A DNA stretch of 64,000 nt from Novosphingobium sp049354825 (GCF_049354825.1 NZ_CP186480.1:1674001-1738000); one strand, 5' to 3'. Shown: positions 24,696 through 34,418, counted from the stretch's first letter. Made by a program: numbers and translations. Notes: a model not told the origin generated them from the letters alone.

Positions 24696-26938
24696 GCCGG
24701 CCCCGTCAGCGGCAGCGTGCGCAGCCGCGTGCCGGTGGCTGCGAAGAGCGCGTTGGCCATGGCCGGCGGGGCCAGCGCCACGGCCAGTTCATAGGGGTCG
24801 AACGGCTCACCGGTGGCGGGCACGATCTCGATCGCGATGGCTGGCGCGGTGGCGGCGGTCGGCAGGGCCAGCTGCGCCAGCCGCGTGCGGGTCGGCAGGC
24901 CGGCGCCATAGCCGGTGGCCGCCCCGGCGGCGAGGCCGAGCCCGAACAGCAGGCCGCCTTCGATCTGTTGATGCGCGATATCGGGGTTCACCACTCGGCC
25001 GATCTGGGCGACGACGGCGAACTTGTCCACCCGGATGCCGGTCGTCTCCTGCCGCGCGGTGGCGAATACCGCCATGCGGCCCGTGCGGCCGAAACGCCGG
25101 AGCGCGGCGCAGGCTAGCCCCTGCCCCCCGCGCCCACCGTCCCAGCCCGCCAGCGCGGCGGCGCGCTGCAGCACCGCGGCCAGCGCCACGTCGTCCCCCA
25201 GCAAAGCCATCCGGAACGACAGCGGCTCGCGCCCGGACCGCGCCGCTAACTCGTCGACGAAGCTTTCGGTAAAAAAGGTCGTCAGGCCGACCGCATTACC
25301 CGCCAGCCGCCCCGTCGGCAGCGGCAGCCCGGTCGCCACGTGCTCGATCACCAGGTCCTGCACGGCGTATGGCGGCAGCGCGCCTTCTGTCGCCAGCGGG
25401 TCGGCGCTGGTCTGCGCGGCCCGCGCCGACCAGCGATCCTGCCCACCGACCAGCCGGGCGCCCAGTTCGGCGGTAGCGGAGGGCACCGCGATGCGCGTTT
25501 TCCAGGATGTTGGCGTACCGTCGGGCGAAGTCTTCGCCGCCAGGACAGCGTAAGCGGGGCTTCGCGGGAGGGTGCCGAGATGCTCTTCCCAGCGCGAGGC
25601 CGCCAGCTGCACCGGCCGCCCCAGGTCGCGCGCTACGGTCGCAGCGACCACTGCGTGGCGGGTGTCCAGCCGCGCGTCGAAGCTTCCGCCCGCCGCGACA
25701 GGGTAAAGCGTGACGGCGCCGACACTCAACCCGAGCGCGGCGGCGACCGCATCGCGGGTGGCGGCGGGCGCCTGGCTGGCGACCCAGAGTTCGAGCTTGC
25801 CCCCGCTCCAATGCGCTGTGGCCGCGGCGGTCTCCAGCCCGGCGTGAAGCGCGGCCGATGCACTGTAACGCGCAACCAGGTCGAACGGCGGCGCGGCCGC
25901 GGCGTCCGCATCGCCCAGCGTCCCAACGCGCGTCGCCGCGCCGCGCCGCAGCGCGGCTTCGAGCGCCGCCTCGATGGCGACATCGTCGGCGCGTTCGCCC
26001 ACGGTGAAGACCGGCGCGATCGCCGAAAGCGCACGCTCCGCCGCCCACCAGGTGTCGCCGGTGGCGGCGACCCAGTCCGGCCCGGTGACGACGCGGCCGA
26101 AGCCTGCCAGTCCGCGCGCCTTGCCCGCATCGGCGCGCGGCGGACCCTCAACCGCGCCGACCGGTGCCCAGCGGATCGCCGCGAACGCCATGTCGGGAAG
26201 CCGTACGTCGGCTGCGAACTGCATGGTCCCGCGCGCCTTGGCGGGCAGGTCAAGGCGCGGGAATGCCGTCCGCCGCCCGTCCGGCCGCTCAGCCGCGGGG
26301 GCGCGCAGTACCGGTTCGGCAGGCAGCGTCAGCGCGGCGGCTTCCTCGGCCAGGGTGCCGAACGGCAGGCGCCGGTCGCCCGCGACGACGTGGCTGGCAG
26401 CCGTGTCGCAGGCCTGCGCGTCGATCCCCCACCGCCGCGCCGCCGCGGCGATAAGCAGCGTTCTGGCAGATGCGGCGGCCCAGCGGGCGGGATCTTCCCA
26501 CGCCGCCAGGGTCGATCCTTCGGCGGTAACCGCGAAGTCGTGCCCCTCGGCCCAGCGGCGCGCCAGCACGCTGTCGCCGTCGGCCGCCCACGACGGCGCC
26601 GCGGGCATCCACAACCGCGACCAGCGTGCCGCCAGCGCGGTGTTGGCATAGGCGCCCGAGGGCAGCGCCGGCTCGAGCGCGATCTGCCGCCAGTCGGCGC
26701 CGAGTTCGCTCGCCACGACTTGCGCCAGCAGGCTGCCGTCGCCTTGCCCCATGTCGAGCGCGGGCACGGCGAGCGTGGTCACACCGTCGGCGCCGATGCG
26801 CAGCCAGGCGTCGAAGGCGAAATCGTCGGGCCCCGGGGCGACCGGCGGCTTGAACCGGCGCGGGGTCAGCGCCCAGGCGATGACCAGCGCGCCCGCCGCA
26901 CCGGCGCCGATCAGCACCGCGCGGCGGTCAGCCTTCAC
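24692..26938 (-). CDS. Xanthine dehydrogenase-family molybdopterin-binding large subunit
   Basis: A 748-residue protein of the molybdenum hydroxylase large-subunit type, most like isoquinoline 1-oxidoreductase beta chains. The N-terminus has a Tat-like DRRAVLIGAGAAGALVIAW leader and a DMGQGDGSLLAQVVASELGADW segment; later come YANTALAARWSRLW, GSFDARLDTRHAVVAA and LPTGRLAGNAVGLTTFFTE. Such enzymes hydroxylate N-heterocycles or aldehydes in the periplasm. The usual partner, a small 2Fe-2S subunit, is not adjacent, so it is an orphan here. It is sandwiched between mrp (overlap of 4 bases) and hemH (overlap of 4 bases), a possible link with cofactor or Fe-S supply. Confidence 0.82.
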   Translation of the reverse strand: MKADRRAVLIGAGAAGALVIAWALTPRRFKPPVAPGPDDFAFDAWLRIGADGVTTLAVPALDMGQGDGSLLAQVVASELGADWRQIALEPALPSGAYANTALAARWSRLWMPAAPSWAADGDSVLARRWAEGHDFAVTAEGSTLAAWEDPARWAAASARTLLIAAAARRWGIDAQACDTAASHVVAGDRRLPFGTLAEEAAALTLPAEPVLRAPAAERPDGRRTAFPRLDLPAKARGTMQFAADVRLPDMAFAAIRWAPVGAVEGPPRADAGKARGLAGFGRVVTGPDWVAATGDTWWAAERALSAIAPVFTVGERADDVAIEAALEAALRRGAATRVGTLGDADAAAAPPFDLVARYSASAALHAGLETAAATAHWSGGKLELWVASQAPAATRDAVAAALGLSVGAVTLYPVAAGGSFDARLDTRHAVVAATVARDLGRPVQLAASRWEEHLGTLPRSPAYAVLAAKTSPDGTPTSWKTRIAVPSATAELGARLVGGQDRWSARAAQTSADPLATEGALPPYAVQDLVIEHVATGLPLPTGRLAGNAVGLTTFFTESFVDELAARSGREPLSFRMALLGDDVALAAVLQRAAALAGWDGGRGGQGLACAALRRFGRTGRMAVFATARQETTGIRVDKFAVVAQIGRVVNPDIAHQQIEGGLLFGLGLAAGAATGYGAGLPTRTRLAQLALPTAATAPAIAIEIVPATGEPFDPYELAVALAPPAMANALFAATGTRLRTLPLTGPA

Positions 26939-27939
26939 TGGCGCCCCGGCTGGAGGTTGAGCCCGCTCTGGTTATCCAGCCAGGTGGCGATGCGGCGGGC
27001 GATGGCCGCGAAACCGTCCGCGACCGGTCCCTCACCCGCGGCCGGCGGGGTCCCCGCGTCCGATTCGCGGCGGATCGTGATGTCGAGCGGAATGCGGCCG
27101 AGGAACGGCAGTCCCATCTCGGCGGCGGCGGCCTCTGCCCCGCCCGAACCGAACGGATCGCTGACTTCGCCGCAGTGCGGGCAGATGTATCCCGCCATGT
27201 TCTCGACCATGCCGATCACCGGCACGCCGGCCTGGCCGAACAGCTGGATCGCGCGCGCCGCGTCAATCAGTGCAAGATCCTGCGGCGTCGACACGATCAC
27301 CGCGCCGACCGGGCGGTGCCGCTGCAGCATCGTCAGCTGGACGTCGCCGGTGCCGGGCGGCAAGTCGACGACCAGCAATTCGGCATCGCCCCAGTCGGCG
27401 TCGATCAACTGGCCCAGCGCGTTCGAGGCCATTGGGCCGCGCCAGGCGATGGCGCGGCCATCCTCGATCAGGTTGCCCATCGATAGCACCGGCAGGCCGC
27501 CGTATCCCGCCAGCGGAATCATCTTGCTGTCGCGCGCTTGCGGCTTGCGGCCTTCGGTGCCCATCAGGCGCGGCTGCGACGGGCCGTAGATATCGGCATC
27601 GACCAGCCCCACCTTGCGACCCGCGCGGGCCAGCGCGACCGCCAGGTTGGCCGCCAGCGTCGACTTGCCGACCCCGCCTTTGCCCGATCCGACCGCCAGG
27701 ATCCGCCGCACCGGCTTGTCCGCCACCATCGCCACCCGCACGTCGCGGACACCCGGCACCGCCGCCAGGGCATCGCGAAGTGCAGCCTCGCTGCGCTCAC
27801 GCTCGACCGCATCGAATCCGGCGACGTCGAGCACCGCGCTGGCAGTGCCTTCAGCCAGCCGCAGCGCGGTCACGCGCGGGGCCAGCGCGGGTGGCAGCGC
27901 GGCGCGCAGGGCGGAAGCGGGATCGGCAGGTTCAGTCAC
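26935..27939 (-). CDS. mrp: Mrp/NBP35-family Fe-S cluster carrier ATPase
   Basis: A 334-residue P-loop protein. The N-terminal MIP18-like domain (about residues 1-90) precedes the ATPase domain with AVGSGKGGVGKSTLAANLA, GLVDADIYGPSQPRLM and LLVVDLPPGTGDVQLT; a CPHC motif (GYICPHCGE) near residue 265 may bind a cluster. The family (ApbC/Mrp) transfers Fe-S clusters to apo-proteins. The start is uncertain: the GTG at 27937-27939 gives the usual length, and a TTG lies 11 codons upstream. It overlaps the next gene by 4 bases. Confidence 0.9.
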   Translation of the reverse strand: MTEPADPASALRAALPPALAPRVTALRLAEGTASAVLDVAGFDAVERERSEAALRDALAAVPGVRDVRVAMVADKPVRRILAVGSGKGGVGKSTLAANLAVALARAGRKVGLVDADIYGPSQPRLMGTEGRKPQARDSKMIPLAGYGGLPVLSMGNLIEDGRAIAWRGPMASNALGQLIDADWGDAELLVVDLPPGTGDVQLTMLQRHRPVGAVIVSTPQDLALIDAARAIQLFGQAGVPVIGMVENMAGYICPHCGEVSDPFGSGGAEAAAAEMGLPFLGRIPLDITIRRESDAGTPPAAGEGPVADGFAAIARRIATWLDNQSGLNLQPGRQ

Positions 27940-28047
27940 GGGGCGGGGTCCATCGACGGTGGTCTCGGGCAAGTCGCCAGCCCCTAGCAATGAAAAAGCC
28001 GGGGGAGACACTGTTTTTGTCGGCCGGCGCTCCCTATAACCGATGCG

Positions 28048-29184
28048 ATGAAGCGTTTTGCGGGGACTTTCGAAGGCTGGCGGCTGGCTATGGCTGGACG
28101 CAAAAGCCCGTGGGGCGGCGGTGGCGGCGACGACGGCGGCGAAAGCGGCCAGTCCGGCCCTGCGGACGGCGGCGGCGACAAGCCCGTTCCGCCCCCGCCT
28201 CCACCCGCGTCCGGCCCGCGCAACCCGTGGCTGCCCGGCAGCGGCGGCGAGGAACGGCGCCGTGCCCCCGGCATCGACGATATTTTCAGGAACCGCGGCC
28301 CGGGCGGTCCCGGCGGTGGCTTTCCGCATTTCGCGTCGCAGCCGGGGCGCCGGCTTGGCAAGTACCTGGTAGCGGGCGTCGCGCTGCTGTGGCTGGGCGT
28401 GAGCTGCTATCACCAGCTCGGCACCAGCGAACAGGGCGTGGTGACGACGCTGGGTTCTTATTCGCGCACGATCGGACCGGGCGCCAACTGGACGCTGCCG
28501 TGGCCGATCCAGGCGGTGAAGGTCGAGGATGTCGGTTCGATCAAGCGCAACTCGATCCCCGAGGGGGAGAGCGAGAACCTGATGCTGACGAGCGACCTCA
28601 ACCTGGTCGATTTCAGCTACCTGGTGCGCTGGAACATCAAGGACCTGAAGCTCTACACATTCCAGCTCAAGGACCCGAAGGCGACCGTGATCGAGGTTGC
28701 CGAGGCGGCGATGCGCGCCTCCGTGGCCGAAGTCCCGCTGAATGGCGTGATGGGGGGCGCCGGCCGCGCCGAGATCGAGATTCGCGTGCGCACCCGGATG
28801 CAGGCGGTACTCGACGCCTATCGCTCCGGCATCTCGGTGCTGGGGGTCGATATCAAGAAAGCCGATCCGCCCGACAAGGTCAACGATGCTTTCCAGAAGG
28901 TCACCGCGGCGCAGAACGACGCCCAGCGCGACCTCAACAACGCGCAGGCCCAGGCCCAGCAGGTCCTGGCCAAGGCGCAGGCCGAAGCCGGCGCCTTCGA
29001 CAAGGTTTATGAGCAATACAAGCTCGCTCCCGAGGTGACCCGCCGCCGCATGTATTACGACACGATGGAACGCGTGCTCTCCAATAACGACAAGGTCGTG
29101 GTCGAGGGCAACGGCGTCACGCCGTACCTGCCGCTGCCGCAGATCACGCCCAAGCCGCGCGTGACGGAGGCGCCCGCACCATGA
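28048..29184 (+). CDS. hflK: FtsH protease modulator HflK
   Basis: A 378-residue inner-membrane SPFH protein. A Gly/Pro-rich cytoplasmic N-terminus (through about residue 100) is followed by one membrane segment (YLVAGVALLWLGVSCY), the SPFH domain (TSEQGVVTTLGSYSRTIGPG onward) and a helical Ala/Gln-rich stretch. With HflC it forms a large ring that restrains FtsH. The start may instead be the ATG at 28090 (MAGRKSPWGG). The stop overlaps hflC at ATGA. Confidence 0.93.
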   Translation: MKRFAGTFEGWRLAMAGRKSPWGGGGGDDGGESGQSGPADGGGDKPVPPPPPPASGPRNPWLPGSGGEERRRAPGIDDIFRNRGPGGPGGGFPHFASQPGRRLGKYLVAGVALLWLGVSCYHQLGTSEQGVVTTLGSYSRTIGPGANWTLPWPIQAVKVEDVGSIKRNSIPEGESENLMLTSDLNLVDFSYLVRWNIKDLKLYTFQLKDPKATVIEVAEAAMRASVAEVPLNGVMGGAGRAEIEIRVRTRMQAVLDAYRSGISVLGVDIKKADPPDKVNDAFQKVTAAQNDAQRDLNNAQAQAQQVLAKAQAEAGAFDKVYEQYKLAPEVTRRRMYYDTMERVLSNNDKVVVEGNGVTPYLPLPQITPKPRVTEAPAP

Positions 29185-30032
29185 CCGTCGTGCAGACCCT
29201 GAGGGGCAACAAGCTCGCGCTGGGCGCAGCCGTGGCGGCCCTGTTCGTGATTTTCTCCAGCATCGTGGTGGTGCCCGAATCGCAGCAGGCCGTGGTCCTG
29301 CGGCTGGGTGAGCCGGTCCGCGTGATCAACCGCTTTCGCCCGGGGGTCGATTTCGGCCGCACCGGCGCCGGCGTGGTCCTGCGCGTGCCGCTGCTCGAGG
29401 AAGTGGTCCGCATCGACAAGCGCGTGCTCAGCCTGGAAATGGATTCACAACAGGTCATCTCCTCGGACCAGCGCCGGCTCGAGGTCGATGCCTATGCGCG
29501 CTACCGGATTATCGACCCGGTCAAGATGGTCCGCACCGCCGGTTCGGTCGAGCGGGTCGGGGACCAGCTGCAACCGATCCTGACCTCGGTGCTGCGCCAG
29601 GAACTGGGCAGCAACACGTTCGCCAGCCTGCTCACCCCCGAGCGCGGCGAGGCGATGGCCCACATCCGCGAGGGGCTCGACCGCCAGGCGCGCGATTACG
29701 GTGCACAAGTGATCGATGTTCGGATCAAGAAAGCGGATTTGCCGCCCGGCGCGCTGGAAAGCGCGTTTGCCCAGATGCGCGCCGCGCGCGAGCAGGAAGC
29801 GACGACGATCCGCGCCCAGGGCCAGAAGAACGCCTACCTGATCACCGCCGACGCCGAGGCGCGAGCGGCCCGCATCTATGCTGACAGCTTCGGCAAGGAC
29901 CCGGGCTTCTACGATTTCTACCGCGCGATGAAGAGCTACGACGCGACTTTCGCCAACCCGGAAACGCGCGGCGGCAGCACCATCATCCTGAGCCCGCAGA
30001 ACGAGTACCTCAAACAGTTCAAGGGCAACTGA
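29181..30032 (+). CDS. hflC: FtsH protease modulator HflC
   Basis: A 283-residue partner of HflK. One N-terminal membrane segment (LGAAVAALFVIFSSIVVV) precedes the SPFH domain (PESQQAVVLRLGEPVRVINR) and a long helix with AARE-QEATTIRAQGQ. It ends with GSTIILSPQNEYLKQF. Translation is probably coupled to hflK, and the pair is followed by a DegP-type protease as is common in alphaproteobacteria. Confidence 0.94.
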   Translation: MTVVQTLRGNKLALGAAVAALFVIFSSIVVVPESQQAVVLRLGEPVRVINRFRPGVDFGRTGAGVVLRVPLLEEVVRIDKRVLSLEMDSQQVISSDQRRLEVDAYARYRIIDPVKMVRTAGSVERVGDQLQPILTSVLRQELGSNTFASLLTPERGEAMAHIREGLDRQARDYGAQVIDVRIKKADLPPGALESAFAQMRAAREQEATTIRAQGQKNAYLITADAEARAARIYADSFGKDPGFYDFYRAMKSYDATFANPETRGGSTIILSPQNEYLKQFKGN

Positions 30033-30157
30033 CGGGAGGCCGCGCGGGAACCCGCGCCATTCAATGCCGGTTCAGGCAAAAAGGTCTGAATCGCGCCGAA
30101 AACGAGCGACGTCCGGCGCGGAGTCTTCGGGCGATAGAACACAAAGGACACGATCAC

Positions 30158-31681
30158 GTGCGATACGCTTACGGCATTTCATCGGCGCTTCTTCTCGGCG
30201 GCGCGGCCGCGACGCTGCTGGGCGGTTTCCCCGCCGGCGCGCAGGTAGCGCAGAATGACAGTTCGCAGATGGCCACGGTGGTGCCGCGCGCCGGCGCCCC
30301 GGCCAGCTTCGCCGACCTGACCGCGCAGCTGCAGCCCGCGGTCGTCAACATCGCCACCCGCCAGCAGGTCAAGGTCCAGACCAACAATCCGTTCGCCGGA
30401 ACCCCGTTCGAAGGTCTGTTCGGCGGCCAGGGCGGCGGGCAGCCGCAAACGCGCGAGGCCGGTGCGCTGGGTTCCGGCTTCATCATTTCGCCCGACGGCT
30501 ACGTGGTCACCAACAACCACGTCATCACGATGGACAACCAGGGCCTGGCCAGCTCAATCACGGTCAAGATGGCGGACGGGCAGGAATACAATGCCCGCAT
30601 CGTCGGCCGCGACCAGGCCTCCGACATCGCTGTGCTAAAGATCGATCCCAAGAAGACGCTGCCGTTCGTCAAGTTCGGCCAGTCGGGCAAGGCCCGCGCC
30701 GGTGACTGGGTGATCGCCATCGGCAACCCGTTCGGCCTGGGCGGGTCGGTGACCAGCGGGATCATCTCGTCGGTCAACCGCAACACCGGTTCCGGCGCTT
30801 ACGATCACTACATCCAGACCGACGCCTCGATCAATTCGGGCAATTCGGGCGGGCCGATGTTCGACATGGCCGGCAACGTGATCGGCATCAATAACTGGAT
30901 CATCGCCCCGTCGGGCGGCAACATCGGCATCGGCTTCGCGATTCCCTCGGACATCGCCGCGCCGATCGTTGCCAAGCTGCAGGCCGGCCAGGCGATCGAG
31001 CGCGGCTACCTGGGCGTGCAGATCCAGCCGATGACCGACGACCTCGCCAATTCCTACGGCATCCCGCACGATCGCGGCGAGCTGGTGCAGAGCGTCGTCC
31101 CCGGCGGTGCCGCGGCCAGCGCCGGGCTGCAACCGGGCGACGTCGTTCTCAAGGTCGACGGCAAGGAGGTCACCTCGGACAATTCGCTGTCGTCGATCGT
31201 GGCCAACACCGCCCCCGGCAAGCGCATCCCGATCGAGGTGCTGCGCAGCGGCCGCAACGTGACCGTCAACGCAGTCGTCGCCAAGCGACCGAGCGAAGAG
31301 GAACTGGCCCGCGCCAACCCGCCCAGCGCCACCCCGCGCGGGAGCCGTGCCGCTCCCGGCGCGACGCAGAACCAGGGGCTGGCCTGGGATTCGCTGGGTC
31401 TTGCCGCGGTTCCGCTGACGCCGGACCTCGCGGTTCGCCTGGGCCTGCCGGAAAACTACACCGGCCTGCTGATCACCGACGTGGACCCTTCGTCCGACGC
31501 CGGGACGAAGCAGATCCAGCCGCGGATGCTGATCCTGGAAGCCAACGACCAGAAGGTCGCCACGATGGCCCAGCTCGAAGCGATCGTGCGCAGTGCCAAG
31601 AACGCCGGGCGTGAGGCGGTTCGCCTCAAGATCCAGCCGCCGGGGCAGGCGCCCGCGATCATCGCCCTGCGCCTGCGCTAG
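30158..31681 (+). CDS. degP: DegP/DegQ-type periplasmic serine protease (Do family)
   Basis: A 507-residue protease-chaperone. The signal peptide ends at about Ala-Gln (residue 29). The trypsin-like domain has His121 (VTNNHVI), Asp156 (ASDIAVLK) and Ser230 (SGNSGGPMFD). Two PDZ domains follow: one at about 275-375 (LGVQIQPM, GGAAASAGLQPGDVVLKVDG) and a divergent one at the C-terminus (GLLITDVDPSSDAG). It acts on misfolded envelope proteins. The GTG start is chosen because the signal peptide begins there. It ends at a strong bidirectional terminator. Confidence 0.93.
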   Translation: MRYAYGISSALLLGGAAATLLGGFPAGAQVAQNDSSQMATVVPRAGAPASFADLTAQLQPAVVNIATRQQVKVQTNNPFAGTPFEGLFGGQGGGQPQTREAGALGSGFIISPDGYVVTNNHVITMDNQGLASSITVKMADGQEYNARIVGRDQASDIAVLKIDPKKTLPFVKFGQSGKARAGDWVIAIGNPFGLGGSVTSGIISSVNRNTGSGAYDHYIQTDASINSGNSGGPMFDMAGNVIGINNWIIAPSGGNIGIGFAIPSDIAAPIVAKLQAGQAIERGYLGVQIQPMTDDLANSYGIPHDRGELVQSVVPGGAAASAGLQPGDVVLKVDGKEVTSDNSLSSIVANTAPGKRIPIEVLRSGRNVTVNAVVAKRPSEEELARANPPSATPRGSRAAPGATQNQGLAWDSLGLAAVPLTPDLAVRLGLPENYTGLLITDVDPSSDAGTKQIQPRMLILEANDQKVATMAQLEAIVRSAKNAGREAVRLKIQPPGQAPAIIALRLR

Positions 31682-31701
31682 GGCGGGGTCGAACCGAAGC
31701 G

Positions 31702-31728
31702 AAAAAGGCCCCGCCCGGGGCCTTTTTT
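31702..31728. terminator. Strong bidirectional intrinsic terminator
   Basis: GGCCCC (31707-31712) and GGGGCC (31717-31722) pair around a GCCC loop, with five A on the left and six T on the right. It serves degP on the plus strand and the convergent penicillin-binding protein gene on the minus strand. Confidence 0.92.
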
Positions 31729-31732
31729 GTGA

Positions 31733-33916
31733 TCAGAACTGAGCCGGCGGCGGGCGGCGGGTTGCAGTAGCCGTCGGGATCGGCTGGACCACCGGGCCCT
31801 GCACCGCCGGGGTTCGCCGCGGCGGCGGGCTGCGCGTGGGTGCGGGGGCGGGTTCGTCACGCCCGGTCGCGCGGTTGAGGAAATCGTCGCCGGCCGCCGC
31901 TGGTGGCCGATCGGCGTCCTGCTGAGCTGGCTCGTCCGCGGGTTGCGGCTGGTCGTCGGCGGCGGCGGGCGGGCGCGGATCGACCAGCCGGCCACTGTCG
32001 TCGACGTAGTAGTAGTCTTCGGGGTTGGCGCCCTGCTGGGCCTGGTCGTCGGGCTCGAGCTGCCATTCGGGCGCCTTCGCCTGGGTGTCGAACGGTTCGA
32101 CCGGACGGGTGGCGGTCGCGACCTTCATGAACTGGGCGAAGGCGCGCGCCGGGGCCGTACCGCCCTGCAGGCCGGGCACGGTCTTGGCGTCGTCGCGGCC
32201 CATCCACACGCCGGTGGTCACGCCGCTGGAAAAGCCCAGGAACCAACCGTCCTTGTTCGAACTGGTGGTCCCGGTCTTGCCCGCGACCGGACGGCCGATC
32301 TGCGCCGCGCGGCCGGTCCCGATCTGGACCGCGCTCTGCAACAGATCGGTCATCTCGGCGGCGACGTAGTCGGGCACCAGTTGCGCCCCGGCCGACGGAC
32401 GATGCTGATAGAGCAGCTGACCGTCGGTGGTCGTCACCTTGACGATCCCGTAGGGTTCGATCGCGTGGCCCTTGGCGCTGACAGTGGCGAAGGCCCGCGT
32501 CATGTCGAGCACGCGGACGTCGTTGCTGCCCAGCACCATAGAGGGGTAAGTGGAAATGGGCGTCGTGATGCCCAGGCGCCGCGCCATGCCTGCCACGGTC
32601 GAGAAGCCGACCTCGTTGCCGAGCTGTGCCGCAACGGTGTTCTTGGAATAGGCAAAGGCGGTGCGCACGTTGATCTTGCCGGCGTAGCTGCGGCCATCGT
32701 TGCGCGGGCTCCACCCGTTGATGGTCACCGGTTCGTCGGTCACCATGTCCTCTGGCCGGTAGCCGGCCTCAAGCGCGGAGAGATAGACGAACAGCTTCCA
32801 GGCCGAGCCGGGCTGGCGCATCGCGTTGGTGGCGCGATTGTAGTTCGAACTGACGTAGTCGGTGCCCCCGACCAGCGCCAGCACGGCACCGTCGCGGTCA
32901 AGGCTGACAAGCGCGCCCTGTGCGCCGCCCGGGGCGTTGGCCTTGAGCGCGTCGATCCCGGCGCTCTGCAGCTTGGGGTCCAGCGTGGTCCAGACCTCGA
33001 TCGGCTCGGTGCTTTCGCCCAGCAGCACGTCGAGCTGCGGCAGCGCCCAGTCGGTGAAATAACGCACCGAGTTCTGCCCGGTCTCGGGCGCCAGGCGCAC
33101 GGCATCGAGATCCGCGGCCTCGGCCTCGCTCCACGAAATCTTGCCGTTCTGCGCCATCAGCCGCAGCACCACGCGGGCCCGGTCGCGCCCGGCCTCGGCA
33201 TCGGCGGTGGGGGCATAGTGCGACGGCGCCTTGACCAGGCCGGCAACGATTGCCGCCTCGGGCAGGGTCAGTTCGGTGGCGGGGTGGTTGAAGAACTTGC
33301 GGCTGGCGGAATCGATTCCGTAGGCGCCGCCGCCGAAGTAGACCTTGTTGAGATAAAGTTCGAGGATCTGGTCCTTGGAAAAGCGAGTCTCAAGCGCCAT
33401 CGCCAAGACCATCTCGCGCACCTTGCGACCCAGCGAGCGGCTGTTGTTGAGGAACACGTTGCGCGCCAGCTGCTGTGTGATCGTGGAGGTGGCACGCAGC
33501 CCGTCGGTGTTCTTTACCGCCACCGCCGAAGCGCGCAGCAGCCCGATCGGATCGATGCCGATGTGCGAATAGAAACGCCGGTCCTCGGTCGCGACCATCG
33601 CGTCCTTCATGACCTGCGGAATGTCGGCCGAACGGACCCAGCGGCCATAGCTGGGGCCCTGGGTGAACAATTCGCTGCCATCGCGCGCGCGCACGACAAT
33701 CATCTGGCCTTGCTGGCTGCTTTTCAGTGCCGAGAAGCTGGGCAGCGACGACGCCGCGACGCCAACCGCGATGGCAGTCACGACAGCCACGAGCAGGACG
33801 GCGGCAACGCCCCACACGAACAGGCGGCGAACCCACGCGCGCCAGCCCGACGGGGCGGCGCGATCGGGCTCACGCCGCTGTCCGCGCGGCGACCTGCGAA
33901 TATCCTTGCGCGCCAT
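31733..33916 (-). CDS. Class A penicillin-binding protein (PBP1A type)
   Basis: A 727-residue bifunctional cell-wall synthase. A basic cytoplasmic N-terminus and one membrane segment (about 32-56) lead to the GT51 glycosyltransferase domain with Glu111 (ATEDRRFYSH) and the TITQQLARNVFL segment. The transpeptidase domain has the SxxK of PGSAWKLF, the SKN of AFAYSKNT and KTGTT. The ATG at 33916 follows GGGAGG, and the upstream ATG at 33943 is rejected. A Pro/Ala/Asp-rich tail of about 80 residues closes the protein, which is probably disordered in the periplasm. Confidence 0.94.
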   Translation of the reverse strand: MARKDIRRSPRGQRREPDRAAPSGWRAWVRRLFVWGVAAVLLVAVVTAIAVGVAASSLPSFSALKSSQQGQMIVVRARDGSELFTQGPSYGRWVRSADIPQVMKDAMVATEDRRFYSHIGIDPIGLLRASAVAVKNTDGLRATSTITQQLARNVFLNNSRSLGRKVREMVLAMALETRFSKDQILELYLNKVYFGGGAYGIDSASRKFFNHPATELTLPEAAIVAGLVKAPSHYAPTADAEAGRDRARVVLRLMAQNGKISWSEAEAADLDAVRLAPETGQNSVRYFTDWALPQLDVLLGESTEPIEVWTTLDPKLQSAGIDALKANAPGGAQGALVSLDRDGAVLALVGGTDYVSSNYNRATNAMRQPGSAWKLFVYLSALEAGYRPEDMVTDEPVTINGWSPRNDGRSYAGKINVRTAFAYSKNTVAAQLGNEVGFSTVAGMARRLGITTPISTYPSMVLGSNDVRVLDMTRAFATVSAKGHAIEPYGIVKVTTTDGQLLYQHRPSAGAQLVPDYVAAEMTDLLQSAVQIGTGRAAQIGRPVAGKTGTTSSNKDGWFLGFSSGVTTGVWMGRDDAKTVPGLQGGTAPARAFAQFMKVATATRPVEPFDTQAKAPEWQLEPDDQAQQGANPEDYYYVDDSGRLVDPRPPAAADDQPQPADEPAQQDADRPPAAAGDDFLNRATGRDEPAPAPTRSPPPRRTPAVQGPVVQPIPTATATRRPPPAQF

Positions 33917-33995
33917 GATCCTCCCGGCTCGGCCCGAACGCACCCCTGGGCCGTCCGAGCCTGTGCATAGGCGATCCCGAACGCGGCGTTAATGG

Positions 33996-34418
33996 CTATT
34001 CGGCGGACGGGCTTTCAGCGTCGTCCGGCGCGAATTCGAGGGCGGCACTGTTGATGCAATAGCGTAGCCCGCCCGCTTCACGGGGACCGTCGGGAAACAC
34101 GTGGCCAAGGTGTCCTTCGCACTTGGCGCAGCGTACTTCGGTACGCTCCATGCCGTGCGCGGTATCGCGAAGTTCGTCGACCGCGTCAGCCGCAACCGGC
34201 GCGGTATAACTGGGCCAGCCGGAACCGGAATCGTACTTCGTTTCCGAGTTGAACAGCGGCTCGCCACAACCCGCACACGTGTAGGTTCCGCCCTGCTTGT
34301 TACGCTCGTATTTGCCGGTGAAGGCACGCTCGGTCCCGCCTTGGCGCAGCACGCCGTATTGCTCGGGGGTCAGCTTCTCGCGCCACTCGGCATCGCTGAG
34401 GGTGACTTTGTCGGTCAT
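33996..34418 (-). CDS. msrB: Peptide methionine-(R)-S-oxide reductase
   Basis: A 140-residue MsrB reducing the R epimer of methionine sulfoxide. Two CxxC zinc motifs are present (TCAGCGEPLF and RCAKCEGHLGH), followed by the catalytic GGLRYCINSAALEF. The ATG at 34418 follows GGAG at usual spacing. A GGGCT tandem repeat lies 58-106 bases upstream, in the probable promoter or leader. Confidence 0.95.
   Translation of the reverse strand: MTDKVTLSDAEWREKLTPEQYGVLRQGGTERAFTGKYERNKQGGTYTCAGCGEPLFNSETKYDSGSGWPSYTAPVAADAVDELRDTAHGMERTEVRCAKCEGHLGHVFPDGPREAGGLRYCINSAALEFAPDDAESPSAE

Noticed and set aside
20772..24794. A 1340-codon open frame on the plus strand
   Set aside because: It runs antisense to folK/aguB, rsmB and hemH and through msrA in another frame. 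All of these have clear family motifs, and the long frame is an effect of high GC.
31943..33970. A 675-codon open frame on the plus strand
   Set aside because: It is antisense to the complete class A PBP gene, has no motif and reads as Arg/Gly/Ala-rich shadow sequence.
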